From Jannaschia sp. M317 (GTDB taxonomy: Bacteria > Pseudomonadota > Alphaproteobacteria > Rhodobacterales > Rhodobacteraceae): 64,000 nucleotides of DNA. Below, piece after piece: positions 8,809-17,681 of this stretch. The position numbers and the translations under genes are program-made. Below the pieces are notes generated by a model. The model searched no databases. It was not told where the DNA came from and was given only the letters and a program-made list of their open reading frames with translations. The DNA lies in contig NZ_CP081155.1 of assembly GCF_025141175.1 (NCBI RefSeq), positions 1,641,001-1,705,000 on the forward strand, read 5' to 3'. Each line of letters starts with the position of its first letter. Position 1 is the stretch's first letter.

Positions 8809-9512
8809 TCCTTTCCGGCGATGACCCCACCCGCCTTGCGGGGCAGCCGGTCCCGATGGCGAAGGGGCGGGTGCGTCTGTCGTGGAGCGAGGTCGAGGCT
8901 GGTACGATGCGGTCGGCGCGCGGAGCGGGGATGACCTGGGGCGACGCGGAGGAATGTGGTGCGGCGGCAGTCTGGCTGGCGCGGCGGAACCTGCCATGGG
9001 CCGACGTCGTGCTGTCGCGCCTGCAAGGCCCGACGGGCGGCGTGTTCACGCCCGCACCGGGGGCTTGGCCTGCGGACGGAGCGATCTGCGGATTGCGCGG
9101 GGGCATCGCGCTGTCGGACTTCACGGCCTTGCCGGAAGGTGTGGGCACCGTGCCGCTCCTGCTGGGGCCGGTGCTTGATCCAATGCTGCTCCTGCCTTTT
9201 CTGGCCCGGGTGGCAGAATGGCAAGACGCCGTGATCGAGGTCGAGATTGCAGGCGTCTGTCACGCGACGGTTTCCGTAACCGGGCTTCATATCGCCGACG
9301 GCGCGCTTGGGCATGGCACATCGGGGCCGGTCACGCTGCGTTTCGATCTAGACGCCGATGTACCCGACCAATTGGTAGGCTCTGCCGCGCATCCCGCCGA
9401 TATTGAGAATACCCTTTGGAACCGGCTGGACCGCCTGGCCCTGAAAACGACTGTCCCATCGTCGGAGACGTCGCACGCCCGAGCCGGCGGTGCGCGACCC
9501 GACAACGACTAG
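8805..9512 (+). CDS. DUF3726 family protein
   Basis: A 235-residue protein. I place the start at the TTG at 8805 because it overlaps the previous stop (TTGA), the same coupling as the three genes before it, and because homology to a DUF3726-type sequence (LSWSEVEAGTMRSARGAGMTWGDAEECG) begins right there; no ATG fits. No catalytic motif is recognised. It ends 89 bp before the binding-protein gene. Its conserved place in the operon argues for a role with the 559-residue unknown protein. Family name from memory. Confidence 0.7.
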   Translation: MILSGDDPTRLAGQPVPMAKGRVRLSWSEVEAGTMRSARGAGMTWGDAEECGAAAVWLARRNLPWADVVLSRLQGPTGGVFTPAPGAWPADGAICGLRGGIALSDFTALPEGVGTVPLLLGPVLDPMLLLPFLARVAEWQDAVIEVEIAGVCHATVSVTGLHIADGALGHGTSGPVTLRFDLDADVPDQLVGSAAHPADIENTLWNRLDRLALKTTVPSSETSHARAGGARPDND

Positions 9513-9526
9513 GACATCCGTCATCT

Positions 9527-9558
9527 GGGCCGGCCCCGTGCCAAGGCACGCCCGGCCC
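9527..9558 (+). terminator. GC-rich hairpin before the binding-protein gene
   Basis: GGGCCGG (9527-9533) and GTGCC (9538-9542) pair with GGCAC (9545-9549) and CCGGCCC (9552-9558) around a 2-base loop. No T-run follows. It may partly terminate upstream transcription or stabilise the mRNA of the binding protein, which often needs more product than the enzymes. Confidence 0.5.
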
Positions 9559-9601
9559 CGATCAAGAGAAGAAATGACCAACATCAACCTGGGAGACTAC
9601 C

Positions 9602-10564
9602 ATGAAGAAGATTGCAATCGCTGCCGCCATGTCGACGCTTGCCGCCCCTGCCTTCGCGCAGGACCAGTGCGGGGAAGTCGTCCTTGCCGAAATGAACTGG
9701 GCCTCGGCCTCGATCATCACCAAGATCACCGAGTTCCTGATGACGCAGGGCTATGGCTGCGATGTGCAACTGGTGCCGTCGGCCACGGTGTCCGCCGTCA
9801 CCTCGCTGGCCGAGAACAACCAGCCCGACATTGTGCCGGAATTGTGGGTGAACTCCGCCCCGCTCTACAACGAGCTGGAAGCCGACGGGAAGGTTTTGAC
9901 CGCCGCCAACGTCTTCTCGGACGGTGGAACCGAGAACTGGTGGGTGCCCGACTATCTTGTCGAGGCGCATCCCGAGCTGGCCACCATCGAAGGCATTCTG
10001 GCCAACCCCGAACTGGTGGGTGGGCAGTTCCACAACTGCCCCGTGGGCTGGGGTTGCCGCACGGCCAACGACAACCTGATCCAGGCGTTCGACTTCGAGG
10101 GTCGGGGCATGGATGTGTTTGACCACGGGTCTGGCGAGACGCTGGCCGCGACGATGGCCGCCGCCTACGAAGCCAAGGAGCCGTTCTTCGGCTACTACTA
10201 CGGGCCGACCGCCGTGCTGGGGCGCTATGACATGGTCGCCGTCGACATGGGGCCATATGACGCGGAGATCCACGCCTGCAACCAGACCGAGGAATGCGAG
10301 ACGCCCGGTATCTCCTCCTATCCGGCGGCCCCGGTACTGACGGTGGTGACGTCGGACTTTGCCGAGCGCCAGCCGGAGATCTTCGATCTGGTAAGCAAGA
10401 TCACTTTCACGTCCGCAGACCTGAGCACGCTGCTTGCCTGGCAGGATGACAACAGTGCTTCGGCCGAAGAAGCGGCAGTCTACTACCTGACGCAGAATGG
10501 GGAGACCTGGAAAAACTGGGTAAACGAGGCCGCAGCCGAGAAGCTGGCCCCGCTGCTTCAGTGA
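9602..10564 (+). CDS. periplasmic substrate-binding protein of a glycine betaine/proline-type ABC transporter
   Basis: A 320-residue OpuAC/ProX-type protein with a clear Sec signal peptide (MKKIAIAAAMSTLAAPAFAQ, cleavage after AFA). The mature part begins with a cysteine-containing segment and has the tryptophan-rich family features MNWASASI, PELWVNSAP and TENWWVPDYL, consistent with an aromatic cage for a quaternary amine. A GGGAG ribosome-binding site lies about 7 bp before the ATG. No permease or ATPase gene is nearby, so it either feeds a transporter encoded elsewhere or acts as a sensor partner. The downstream regulator starts on its stop codon. Confidence 0.88.
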   Translation: MKKIAIAAAMSTLAAPAFAQDQCGEVVLAEMNWASASIITKITEFLMTQGYGCDVQLVPSATVSAVTSLAENNQPDIVPELWVNSAPLYNELEADGKVLTAANVFSDGGTENWWVPDYLVEAHPELATIEGILANPELVGGQFHNCPVGWGCRTANDNLIQAFDFEGRGMDVFDHGSGETLAATMAAAYEAKEPFFGYYYGPTAVLGRYDMVAVDMGPYDAEIHACNQTEECETPGISSYPAAPVLTVVTSDFAERQPEIFDLVSKITFTSADLSTLLAWQDDNSASAEEAAVYYLTQNGETWKNWVNEAAAEKLAPLLQ

Positions 10565-11601
10565 CGACGACGACACCGGGCGGCGGCAACGCCGCCCGGA
10601 CCCTTGCTGGCGACCACCAAAGGCTCGGATTTCTGCTGTTCCCCGATTTTCCGATGTCCTGCCTGACCTCGACCATCGAGCCCCTGCGCGCTGCCAACGA
10701 AATCTTGAGCCAGCGCGTCTTTTCCTGGACCCTGTTGGCCGAAGCGGCCGGACCAATCGTCTCCAGCGCCGGGGTCGGGTTCGAGGCCGAAGCCGCATTG
10801 AGGGAAGCGGGTCCGCTCGATCTGCTCCTGCTCCTCGGGGCGCCGCAATCGCGGTTCCGCGATCCGAAAGCCGGGAATGCCATCCTGCGTGATCTGGCCC
10901 GCCACGGCACGGGCGTCGGCGCGGTCAGCGGCGGGGTGTTTCCCCTGATGCGATCAGGCGTGATGACAGCTCGGCCAGTCTCGGTGCATTGGTGCTACGA
11001 AGCCGCGTTCCGGCAGGAATTTCCGCAAGCGGACGCGCGGTCGGACGTGATCGTCGGCGATCGGCGGCATCCAACCGTATCGGGGGCTGCTGCTGCCTTC
11101 GATTTCGCGCTGGCCTTGATCGACGCGCAGTTGGGCGGCGATGTTGCGCATGAGGTCGCTTGCTGGTTCCAGCATCCCCAGATGCGCGGCGCGGGCGTGC
11201 GGCAGCGGGTGCCGCACCATGCCTTGCCGTCGGCGGACGAGGCGCTGCCGGATCTCGTTGCGCGCTGCGTGGCGATCATGGCCGCAGACCTGTCCGAGCC
11301 TGTGACCGTCGACGATCTGGCAGCCCGTGTCGGCGTCTCCTCCCGCCATATCCGCCGCGCGTTCAAGACCGCGACGGGCGACGGGCCCAGCCGCTATCTT
11401 CGGGGGATGCGGATGCGGGCGGCGCGGCAGATGGTGCTCTACTCCAACACCGGAACAGGTGCGATCGCTAGGGCCGTTGGGTTTGCCAATCTGGCGACGA
11501 TGACCGCCCACTACCGGGAAGCCTTCGACGTGACGCCGACCGAGGATCGGACGCGGATCAACGGGTTCCGGGTCGAGGGGAATCTGCCGTTGCCGGGTTA
11601 G
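10561..11601 (+). CDS. GlxA-family AraC-type transcriptional regulator
   Basis: A 346-residue protein with a GTG start overlapping the previous stop (GTGA). The N-terminal DJ-1/PfpI-like domain (about residues 20-190) has Ser instead of the usual Cys at the nucleophile elbow (GAVSGGVFPL), as in non-enzymatic sensors of this class. The C-terminal AraC double helix-turn-helix spans about 225-325 (VDDLAARVGVSSRHIRRAFK; YSNTGTGAIARAVGFANLATM). This is the architecture of GbdR and CdhR, which control betaine and carnitine catabolism. It probably activates the genes around it, including the convergent sox operon. Its stop overlaps the stop of soxG. Confidence 0.88.
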   Translation: MTTTTPGGGNAARTLAGDHQRLGFLLFPDFPMSCLTSTIEPLRAANEILSQRVFSWTLLAEAAGPIVSSAGVGFEAEAALREAGPLDLLLLLGAPQSRFRDPKAGNAILRDLARHGTGVGAVSGGVFPLMRSGVMTARPVSVHWCYEAAFRQEFPQADARSDVIVGDRRHPTVSGAAAAFDFALALIDAQLGGDVAHEVACWFQHPQMRGAGVRQRVPHHALPSADEALPDLVARCVAIMAADLSEPVTVDDLAARVGVSSRHIRRAFKTATGDGPSRYLRGMRMRAARQMVLYSNTGTGAIARAVGFANLATMTAHYREAFDVTPTEDRTRINGFRVEGNLPLPG

Positions 11602-12167
11602 ACCGCGCCCATCGCCGTGAGCACAGCGTGGTGCAGGGACTGGGCCGAGGCGCGCGGGCCGTAGAGGACTACGCGACCCTTGTCGCGCAGCAGCAGGCAG
11701 CGCAGGTGATGGATCGTGGTGAACGTGGCCGATCCGACCGTCATCCGCCCATGGTCAAGGTTCGACAGACGCTCCAGCACCGGCACAACGTCGTCTCCCG
11801 CGAGGTCAAAGCGGACCCAGGCATCCGTCTGCTCGACGATGGTGGCGGCGTCGGCAACAGCGACGCGCAGGATCGGCTCGATATTCTCGTGCGTGGCGAA
11901 GGGGGCCTCGATCAGCCATTGGTCAGGGCCGGTCCAGATCGCGCGGAGCGGGCCACCAGCAATGCGCCCCGGCGCGGGGGCATCGGTCTCGATCAAGGCG
12001 GTGATGGCCGCGCGCGTGTCCGACACCCGGCCCCTGCGCGCAGTGACCGAAGCCAGGGCCAGGTCGAGCCGCTCGGTCAGGGTGAGGCTGCGGATTGTGT
12101 CGATCCGGGGCGCAGTGGTGCCCAGGGCGCAAAGCGGGGTCAGGTCACGCACGTTGCCGTCCTCCAT
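11598..12167 (-). CDS. soxG: sarcosine oxidase, gamma subunit
   Basis: A 189-residue protein matching the SoxG subunit of heterotetrameric sarcosine oxidase. Recognisable parts are SLTLTERLDLALASVTARRG, LRAIWTGPDQWLIEAP and the YgfZ/GcvT-like segment TDAWVRFDLAGDDV. Last gene of soxBDAG, overlapping the end of soxA by 23 bp. The gamma subunit is needed for assembly rather than catalysis. Its stop codon overlaps that of the convergent GlxA-type gene. Confidence 0.9.
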   Translation of the reverse strand: MEDGNVRDLTPLCALGTTAPRIDTIRSLTLTERLDLALASVTARRGRVSDTRAAITALIETDAPAPGRIAGGPLRAIWTGPDQWLIEAPFATHENIEPILRVAVADAATIVEQTDAWVRFDLAGDDVVPVLERLSNLDHGRMTVGSATFTTIHHLRCLLLRDKGRVVLYGPRASAQSLHHAVLTAMGAV

Positions 12168-15099
12168 CCGGGTCGATGAAGTGCGGCGAGACGACTTCGA
12201 CCTCCACCGTCAGATTGGTGAGGGGCGAGACGAGGCGAAGCCGTTCGCCCATACGGTCAGCTCCCCGTTTCAGGAACCCGAGCCCGATCATGTGGCCCAG
12301 CGTCGGTGAATGGCAGGCCGAGGTGACGTAGCCCTGATCGTGCTTCGCATCGACGGGACCGTCTGTCGTCATCAGATGGCCGCCGGCGGTGACCTTCGCG
12401 GTGGGATCGACCGGCCAGAGGCCGACCAGCCGCAGATCGTCCGGCGCATTCAGGCCGTCGCGCCGGGACAGGACCGCGCCGATGCTGTCCTTCTTGTCAG
12501 AAACCATCCGTCCCAGCCCCAGGTTCGCCGCCGTGGTCGTGCCGTTGAGCTCGTTGCCCGCGGCGTGGCCCTTTTCGATACGCATCACGCCGAGGGCCTC
12601 GGTCCCGTATGGGGTGACGCCGAGGTCCTCGCCCACCTCCATCAGCCGCCGCATCAGCGCGTCGCCGTAGCGGGCGGGGACGGCGATTTCATAGGCCAGC
12701 TCTCCGCTGAAGGAGATGCGGAAAAGGCGCGCCCGCAATCCGCCGCATACCGTGACCGGTGCGCAGGCCATGAACGGAAAGGCGTCGTTCGACAGGTCGG
12801 TGGTGTCATCGACGACGCGCCTCAGAAGGTCGCGCGCCTTGGGTCCGGCGACGGCGAATTGCGCCCAGGCTTCGGTCGTGGGTGTCAGGGTGACATCCAG
12901 ATCGGGGGCCAGGCACTGCGCGACGAATTCCATGTGCCGGTAGACGCTGGCCGCGTTGGCCGTGGTCGTCGTGACGATGAAATGATCCTCGGCCAGCCGC
13001 GCCGCCGTGCCGTCGTCCATCACGATCCCGTCTTCGCGCAGCATCACGCCGTAGCGCACCCGGCCCACGGCCAGCTTGGCGAAGCCGTTGGCGTAGACGC
13101 GGTTCAGGAACGTCGCCGCATCAGCGCCCTGCAGGTCGATCTTGCCCAATGTGGTGACGTCGCAGATGCCGACGCCGGTGCGGGTGGCCGTGACCTCGCG
13201 ATCGACGGATTGGCGCCAGTGGGTTTCGCCTGCCTGCGGAAAATACTGTGCCCGCATCCAATCGCCGACTTCGGTGAAGACGGCACCCCGTTCGTCGGCC
13301 CATTGGTGTGACGGGGTCAGGCGGGTGGGCCGGAACTGCGCCCTGGTGCTACGTCCGGCGAATGCGGCGATGGGAACAGGCGTATAGGGCGGGCGGAACA
13401 TCGTGGTGCCGGTCTGCGCAATCGTCTTGCCCGTCAGCTCGGCCATGATGGCAAGGCCCGCGATATTGGAGGTCTTGCCCTGATCGGTGGCCATGCCCAG
13501 CGTGGTATAGCGTTTGAGGTGTTCGACTGCGGCGTAGCCCTCGCGGTGGGCAAGCGTCACGTCCTTGACGGTCACGTCGTTCTGTTGGTCCAGCCAGGCG
13601 CGTTTGACGCCTTGGACGTGCCAGAACGTGGTTTGCATCACGGGTGCGTCTTCGGTTTCGGGCAGGTCCGTCGCAGTGGGGGGCAAGCCCAGATCGGACA
13701 GGGCCGCGACGGCTTCGGCGCGCCCCTGTGAAAGGGCACCGTGGGTCGAGAGCGCGCCGTTTGCCGCGCCCGCCACGGTCATGCCGGCGGGCAGGTCAGG
13801 GCCGGGCACGAAGGCGGCGATGTTATTGTTCCAGGCCGGGCGGCCCCGATGGTGCGACGTCAGGTGGACGTTCGGGTTCCAGCCGCCCGCCAGCCCGAGC
13901 GCGCCGACCTCCAGCATCCGGTTCGACCCGTCGGCCAGCCGCACCTGAACGAAGGTCAGGCCCAGCCGCCCGCGTGTGCCGGTAACCTGCGCACCGCACA
14001 GAACCTCGTAGTCTTGGGACGTCGGCGCATCGTTGCGAATGTCGATCACGGCGGCGATCTTGATCCCCTTGGCGTGCAGGTCGGTCGCTGTCCTGTGCCC
14101 GTCGTCGGTGCAAGTAAAGATGGCGACGCGTCGCGCGGGCGTGGCGGCGAAGCGGTTGGCATAGCTGCGCAGGGCCGAGGCCATCATAACGCCGGGCCGG
14201 TCGTTGTCGGCGAAGGCGATGGGGCGCTCGGTGGCTCCGGCGGCCAGGATCGTGCGGCGTGCGGTGATGCGCCACAGGATCTGTCGCGGCTTGCCGGACA
14301 GGGGGGCGGGCAGGTGGTCCGAGACCCGCTCGATCGCGCCGTGAACACCATGGTCCAAGGCCCCGATGACGGTCGTGCGGGGCATCAGGCGGACGTTGGG
14401 CAAGGTGGCGAGTTCCGCGACTGTGCGCCCTGCCCAGTCCGCACCATGCGCGCCGCCGATCTCCAGGCGTTCGGACAACAGCCGCCCGCCCATCTCGAAA
14501 TCTTCGTCCGCCAGGATCACGTCGGCCCCCGCGCGCCCCGCCGTCAGCGCCGCCATCAGACCCGCAGGTCCGGCCCCGATGACAAGCAGATCGCAGTGGC
14601 GGAAGCCCTTGTCATAGCTGTCCGGGTCCGGTTCCCCCGACAGCGCGCCGAGGCCGGCCGCACGGCGGATGATCGGTTCGTAGAGCTTCTCCCAGAAGGA
14701 CGCGGGCCACATGAACGTCTTGTAGTAGAATCCGGCGGTCAGAAACGGCGACAGCCGGTCGTTCACCGCCAGCGCGTCGAAGCGCAGCGACGGCCAGGCG
14801 TTCTGTGAGCGCGCTTCCAGCCCGTCGTAAAGCTCCGCCGTCGTCGCTCGCGTGTTCGGCTCGGCCCGCGCGCCGCGGCCCAGCGTGACGAGGGCGTTGG
14901 GTTCTTCCGACCCGGCGGTCAGGGGGCCACGCGGCCGGTGGTACTTGAAGCTGCGCCCCATCAGGCGCACGCCGTTCGCCAAAATGGCCGAAGCCAGCGT
15001 GTCGCCGGGGTGGCCGGTGTAGGTCTTGCCGTCGAAGGTGAAGGTCAGCGTGCGCGCCCGATCCAGCCGCCCGCCCGCCAGCCGGTTGGACCCGCTCAT
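12145..15099 (-). CDS. soxA: sarcosine oxidase, alpha subunit
   Basis: A 984-residue subunit of normal length. The N-terminal 2Fe-2S-ferredoxin-like fold (about residues 15-100, FTFDGKTYTGHPGDTLASAI) is followed by a dinucleotide-binding domain (GAGPAGLMAALTAGRAG near 175-191) and a C-terminal GcvT/aminomethyltransferase-like folate domain (about 610-975). With SoxB it oxidises sarcosine to glycine, H2O2 and a C1 unit passed to tetrahydrofolate. I start at 15099 (MSGSNRLAGG), which overlaps the soxD stop by 4 bp (ATGA); the frame stays open upstream but that part lies over soxD. Confidence 0.93.
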   Translation of the reverse strand: MSGSNRLAGGRLDRARTLTFTFDGKTYTGHPGDTLASAILANGVRLMGRSFKYHRPRGPLTAGSEEPNALVTLGRGARAEPNTRATTAELYDGLEARSQNAWPSLRFDALAVNDRLSPFLTAGFYYKTFMWPASFWEKLYEPIIRRAAGLGALSGEPDPDSYDKGFRHCDLLVIGAGPAGLMAALTAGRAGADVILADEDFEMGGRLLSERLEIGGAHGADWAGRTVAELATLPNVRLMPRTTVIGALDHGVHGAIERVSDHLPAPLSGKPRQILWRITARRTILAAGATERPIAFADNDRPGVMMASALRSYANRFAATPARRVAIFTCTDDGHRTATDLHAKGIKIAAVIDIRNDAPTSQDYEVLCGAQVTGTRGRLGLTFVQVRLADGSNRMLEVGALGLAGGWNPNVHLTSHHRGRPAWNNNIAAFVPGPDLPAGMTVAGAANGALSTHGALSQGRAEAVAALSDLGLPPTATDLPETEDAPVMQTTFWHVQGVKRAWLDQQNDVTVKDVTLAHREGYAAVEHLKRYTTLGMATDQGKTSNIAGLAIMAELTGKTIAQTGTTMFRPPYTPVPIAAFAGRSTRAQFRPTRLTPSHQWADERGAVFTEVGDWMRAQYFPQAGETHWRQSVDREVTATRTGVGICDVTTLGKIDLQGADAATFLNRVYANGFAKLAVGRVRYGVMLREDGIVMDDGTAARLAEDHFIVTTTTANAASVYRHMEFVAQCLAPDLDVTLTPTTEAWAQFAVAGPKARDLLRRVVDDTTDLSNDAFPFMACAPVTVCGGLRARLFRISFSGELAYEIAVPARYGDALMRRLMEVGEDLGVTPYGTEALGVMRIEKGHAAGNELNGTTTAANLGLGRMVSDKKDSIGAVLSRRDGLNAPDDLRLVGLWPVDPTAKVTAGGHLMTTDGPVDAKHDQGYVTSACHSPTLGHMIGLGFLKRGADRMGERLRLVSPLTNLTVEVEVVSPHFIDPDGGRQRA

Positions 15100-15377
15100 G
15101 TCGACCGCCCCTGCGCACGGGCCACGTCGCGGGCCAGTTGCACGTCGGTGATCTCGTGCGTGACGGTGTCGCGTGTTACCACCAACCAGGATCGGTCGCC
15201 TTGCCCGTGGAACCACAGCTCCCGGTGCAGGCCCGCCGGATTGTCGCGCAGATAGGCGTAGTCGTGGAAGGCTTGCGGCTCGGTCAGGCCGTCGGGCCGG
15301 TCGATCAGGGACGCGTCGCCCAGATAGGTGAACTCCGAAGCGTCACGGGGGCCGAGCAGGGGGTGATTGATGATCAT
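15096..15377 (-). CDS. soxD: sarcosine oxidase, delta subunit
   Basis: A 93-residue protein with the family pattern MIINHPLLGPRDASEFTYLG...DYAYLRDNPAGLHRELWFH. The delta subunit of heterotetrameric sarcosine oxidase binds zinc in known structures. Located 10 bp after soxB and overlapping soxA by 4 bp. Confidence 0.92.
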   Translation of the reverse strand: MIINHPLLGPRDASEFTYLGDASLIDRPDGLTEPQAFHDYAYLRDNPAGLHRELWFHGQGDRSWLVVTRDTVTHEITDVQLARDVARAQGRST

Positions 15378-15387
15378 CGCGGCCCCC

Positions 15388-16641
15388 TCAATGCAGGTTG
15401 GGCTGCGCGCCCATCCCTTTTTCGTCGATCATATGACCCGTCATGAAGCGATCCAAACGGTAGGCGGTGGCGGTCTCGTGCGGTCTGCCGGTCGCCAGCA
15501 GATGCGCAAAGGCGAGACCCGAGGCGGGTGTCGCCTTGAACCCGCCGTAACACCAGCCGCCGTTGAAATAGAGCCCGTCGATATGCGTGCGGTCGATGAT
15601 GGGCGAGCCGTCCATCGACATGTCCATCACCCCGCCCCACATCCGCAGCATCCGCGCCCGCCCGATCATCGGCATCAGGGCCATGCCACCTTCGCAGACG
15701 TCTTCCACGGTGGCGAGGTTGCCGCGTTGGGCGTAGGAATTATAGCCGTCTATGTCGCCGCCGAACACCAACCCTCCCTTGTCCGACTGGCTGACGTAGA
15801 AGTGCCCCGCGCCGAACGTGAGGACGCAGGGCAGGATGGGCTTGAGCCCTTCGGTCACGAAGGCCTGAAGCACATGACTCTCGATCGGCAGGCGCATTCC
15901 GGCCATCGCCATGACGCGGCCGGAATTACCAGCGACCGCCACGCCGACCTTGCCCGCACCGATGAACCCACGGGTGGTCTCGATGCCCCTGACTGCACCG
16001 TCTTCGATGCGGAACCCGGTGACCTCGCAGTTCTGGATGATATCGACGCCGCGCCGGTCCGCGGCCCGCGCATAGCCCCAGGCGACAGCGTCGTGGCGCA
16101 CCGTGCCTCCCCGCCGCTGCGCCAGCGCGCCCTTGATCGGGAAGCGCGCGTCGTCGAAGTTGAGGAACGGCGCCTCGCGGCGCAGGGCGTCCACGTCCAG
16201 CAATTCGGCATCGGCGCCGTGCAGGATCATCGCGTTGCCGCGCCTCACGTAGGCGTCGCGTTGCGCGTCGGAATGGATCAGGTTCAGGATGCCGCGCTGG
16301 CTGACCATGGCGTTGTAATTGATGTCCTGCTCCAGCCCCTCCCAAAGCTTCAGCGACATCTCGTAGAACGGCTCGTTCCCATCCAACAGGTAGTTCGAGC
16401 GGATGATCGTGGTGTTGCGCCCGACGTTGCCGCCCCCGATCCAGCCCTTCTCGACCACCGCTACAGATATCTGGCCATATCGGCTGGCCAAGTAATGTGC
16501 CGTCGCTAACCCGTGCCCGCCGCCACCGATGATGACGATATCGTACTGCGCTTTGGGCGCTGCGTCCCGCCAGACCGGGGCCCAACCGCGGTGGCCCGTC
16601 AAAGCCTCCTTGATTACCTTGAAGCCGGAATAGCGCATCAC
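15388..16641 (-). CDS. soxB: sarcosine oxidase, beta subunit
   Basis: A 417-residue flavoprotein of the DAO family, first gene of the sox operon. The FAD-binding motif IVIIGGGGHGLATAHYLASRYG sits at about residues 33-54. SoxB holds the covalent FMN and the sarcosine oxidation site in known enzymes. GAMMALMP-like and GWCYGGFKATPASGLAFA segments near the C terminus match the family. The operon would be driven from the region 16642-16832. Confidence 0.93.
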   Translation of the reverse strand: MMRYSGFKVIKEALTGHRGWAPVWRDAAPKAQYDIVIIGGGGHGLATAHYLASRYGQISVAVVEKGWIGGGNVGRNTTIIRSNYLLDGNEPFYEMSLKLWEGLEQDINYNAMVSQRGILNLIHSDAQRDAYVRRGNAMILHGADAELLDVDALRREAPFLNFDDARFPIKGALAQRRGGTVRHDAVAWGYARAADRRGVDIIQNCEVTGFRIEDGAVRGIETTRGFIGAGKVGVAVAGNSGRVMAMAGMRLPIESHVLQAFVTEGLKPILPCVLTFGAGHFYVSQSDKGGLVFGGDIDGYNSYAQRGNLATVEDVCEGGMALMPMIGRARMLRMWGGVMDMSMDGSPIIDRTHIDGLYFNGGWCYGGFKATPASGLAFAHLLATGRPHETATAYRLDRFMTGHMIDEKGMGAQPNLH

Positions 16642-16832
16642 TCACCTCTCACCGCACTGCCTAGCAGGGTCAGGAGAGCCAGGCTCTCCAAAAACGGACG
16701 TCGAAGCCAAGATTCCGGACTCACGCAAAGATATTTGTTGCCTGACCTTGTTTGACGGAATGTCGCAAATTGGACCTGTCCCGCTTTTATGCCGCTCCAA
16801 GATCTCGTTTAAGCCACCTTGCGTTCGAAGGG
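16642..16832 (-). promoter_or_regulatory. upstream region of soxB with a TGTCGC/TGTCCC direct repeat
   Basis: The gap holds TGTCGC (16761-16766) and TGTCCC (16777-16782), two similar hexamers 16 bp apart, the kind of half-site pair bound by AraC-type regulators. The GlxA-type protein at 10561 is the natural candidate. The right edge is cut by the IS element at 16833, so upstream control elements could have been lost. Confidence 0.4.
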
Positions 16833-17539
16833 GCCTTGTTGCATAAATCGGATGAGGGATTCACTGCATGAATCCAGCATGATAGCTGGGAGGCCTGAGC
16901 AGTTGGACCCCTACGAAGTACAAGACCACGAATTGGTCGGCTTACAATGAGGCGCTGAGGCGGCGTGGGTCGCTTACAGTTTGGTTTGACCCCGACATGG
17001 TGTGGAGGCCACCTCCAACCGGAAAGCGTGGCCGGCAGCTGAGCTTCAGTGATGCCGCGATCCAGACGTGCCTGACGATGAAGGTACTGTTTGGTATGCC
17101 GTTGCGACAGACGACTGGTTTCGTCGCAAGTCTCCTTCGGCTGGTCGGGTTGGACTGGGCGGTCCCGGACTTCAGCACCTTGTGCCGTCGCCAGCGAAAG
17201 CTGAACGTGGCTATCCCCTACCGTGGAGGGAAAGGTCCGCTGAACCTTCTGATAGACAGCACCGGTATCAAGGCTGAGGGCGAAGGTGAGTGGAATGCCC
17301 GAAAGCATGGTGGCTCCAAGCGGCGCATCTGGCGCAAAATACACATCGGAATTGACGAGGAAACACTGGAGGTCAGAGCCGTCGAGAACACCGGCAGCAA
17401 TATCGGTGACGCGCCCATACTTCCGGAGCTACTGGATCAAATCGGAACGGATCAAGACATCGCATCAGTCACCGCCGACGGGGCTTACGACACCCGGAAG
17501 TGCCACGAAGCTATTGCTGCCCGAAATGCTGACGCTGTT
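16833..17539 (+). mobile_element. 3'-truncated IS903-type element
   Basis: The left terminal repeat GGCCTTGTTGCATAAATC (16833-16850) is intact and resembles that of the element at 1408. The element then runs without large gaps to about 17539, where transposase similarity stops abruptly within the domain after the second aspartate. No right repeat is present. Directly after the junction comes the N-terminal part of an unrelated gene on the other strand, so a deletion starting inside the IS removed its right third and the rest of that gene. Confidence 0.8.
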
Positions 17540-17595
17540 GGCACCAAACTGGTCGATAAGTTTGAGGGCGATTTCCCGGCCCAATTGTCCTGAAA
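16895..17595 (+). pseudogene. truncated IS903-type transposase
   Basis: Homologous to the transposase at 1463 from SSWTPTKYKTTNW to ARNADAV. The equivalent of the ATG is lost: the in-frame codon before the conserved SSW is CTG (16895) with a stop 12 bp upstream, and the first ATG is 16997. Catalytic aspartates are kept in LLIDSTGIKAEGEGEWN and VTADGAYDTRK; the glutamate region is gone. The last 18 codons (from 17540) are read from the fused neighbouring gene and are not transposase. Confidence 0.8.
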
Positions 17596-17617
17596 CGGCT
17601 GTTACGGCATAGATCAT
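17540..17617 (-). pseudogene. N-terminal stub of an NmrA-type NAD(P)H-binding protein
   Basis: On the minus strand an ATG at 17617 opens MIYAVTAVSGQLGREIALKL, the start of an NmrA/QorB-like NAD(P)H-dependent quinone oxidoreductase with its Rossmann G-x-x-G motif. After 26 codons it runs into the truncated IS element. The rest of the gene is not in the window. It was probably the last gene of the operon formed by the three genes upstream on the same strand. Confidence 0.65.
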
Positions 17618-17681
17618 AAGCCGCTCCTATCGGTCGACGTCGGAATGGCCCGACTATCAGGCCATTCCCTTTGGTCGTATG

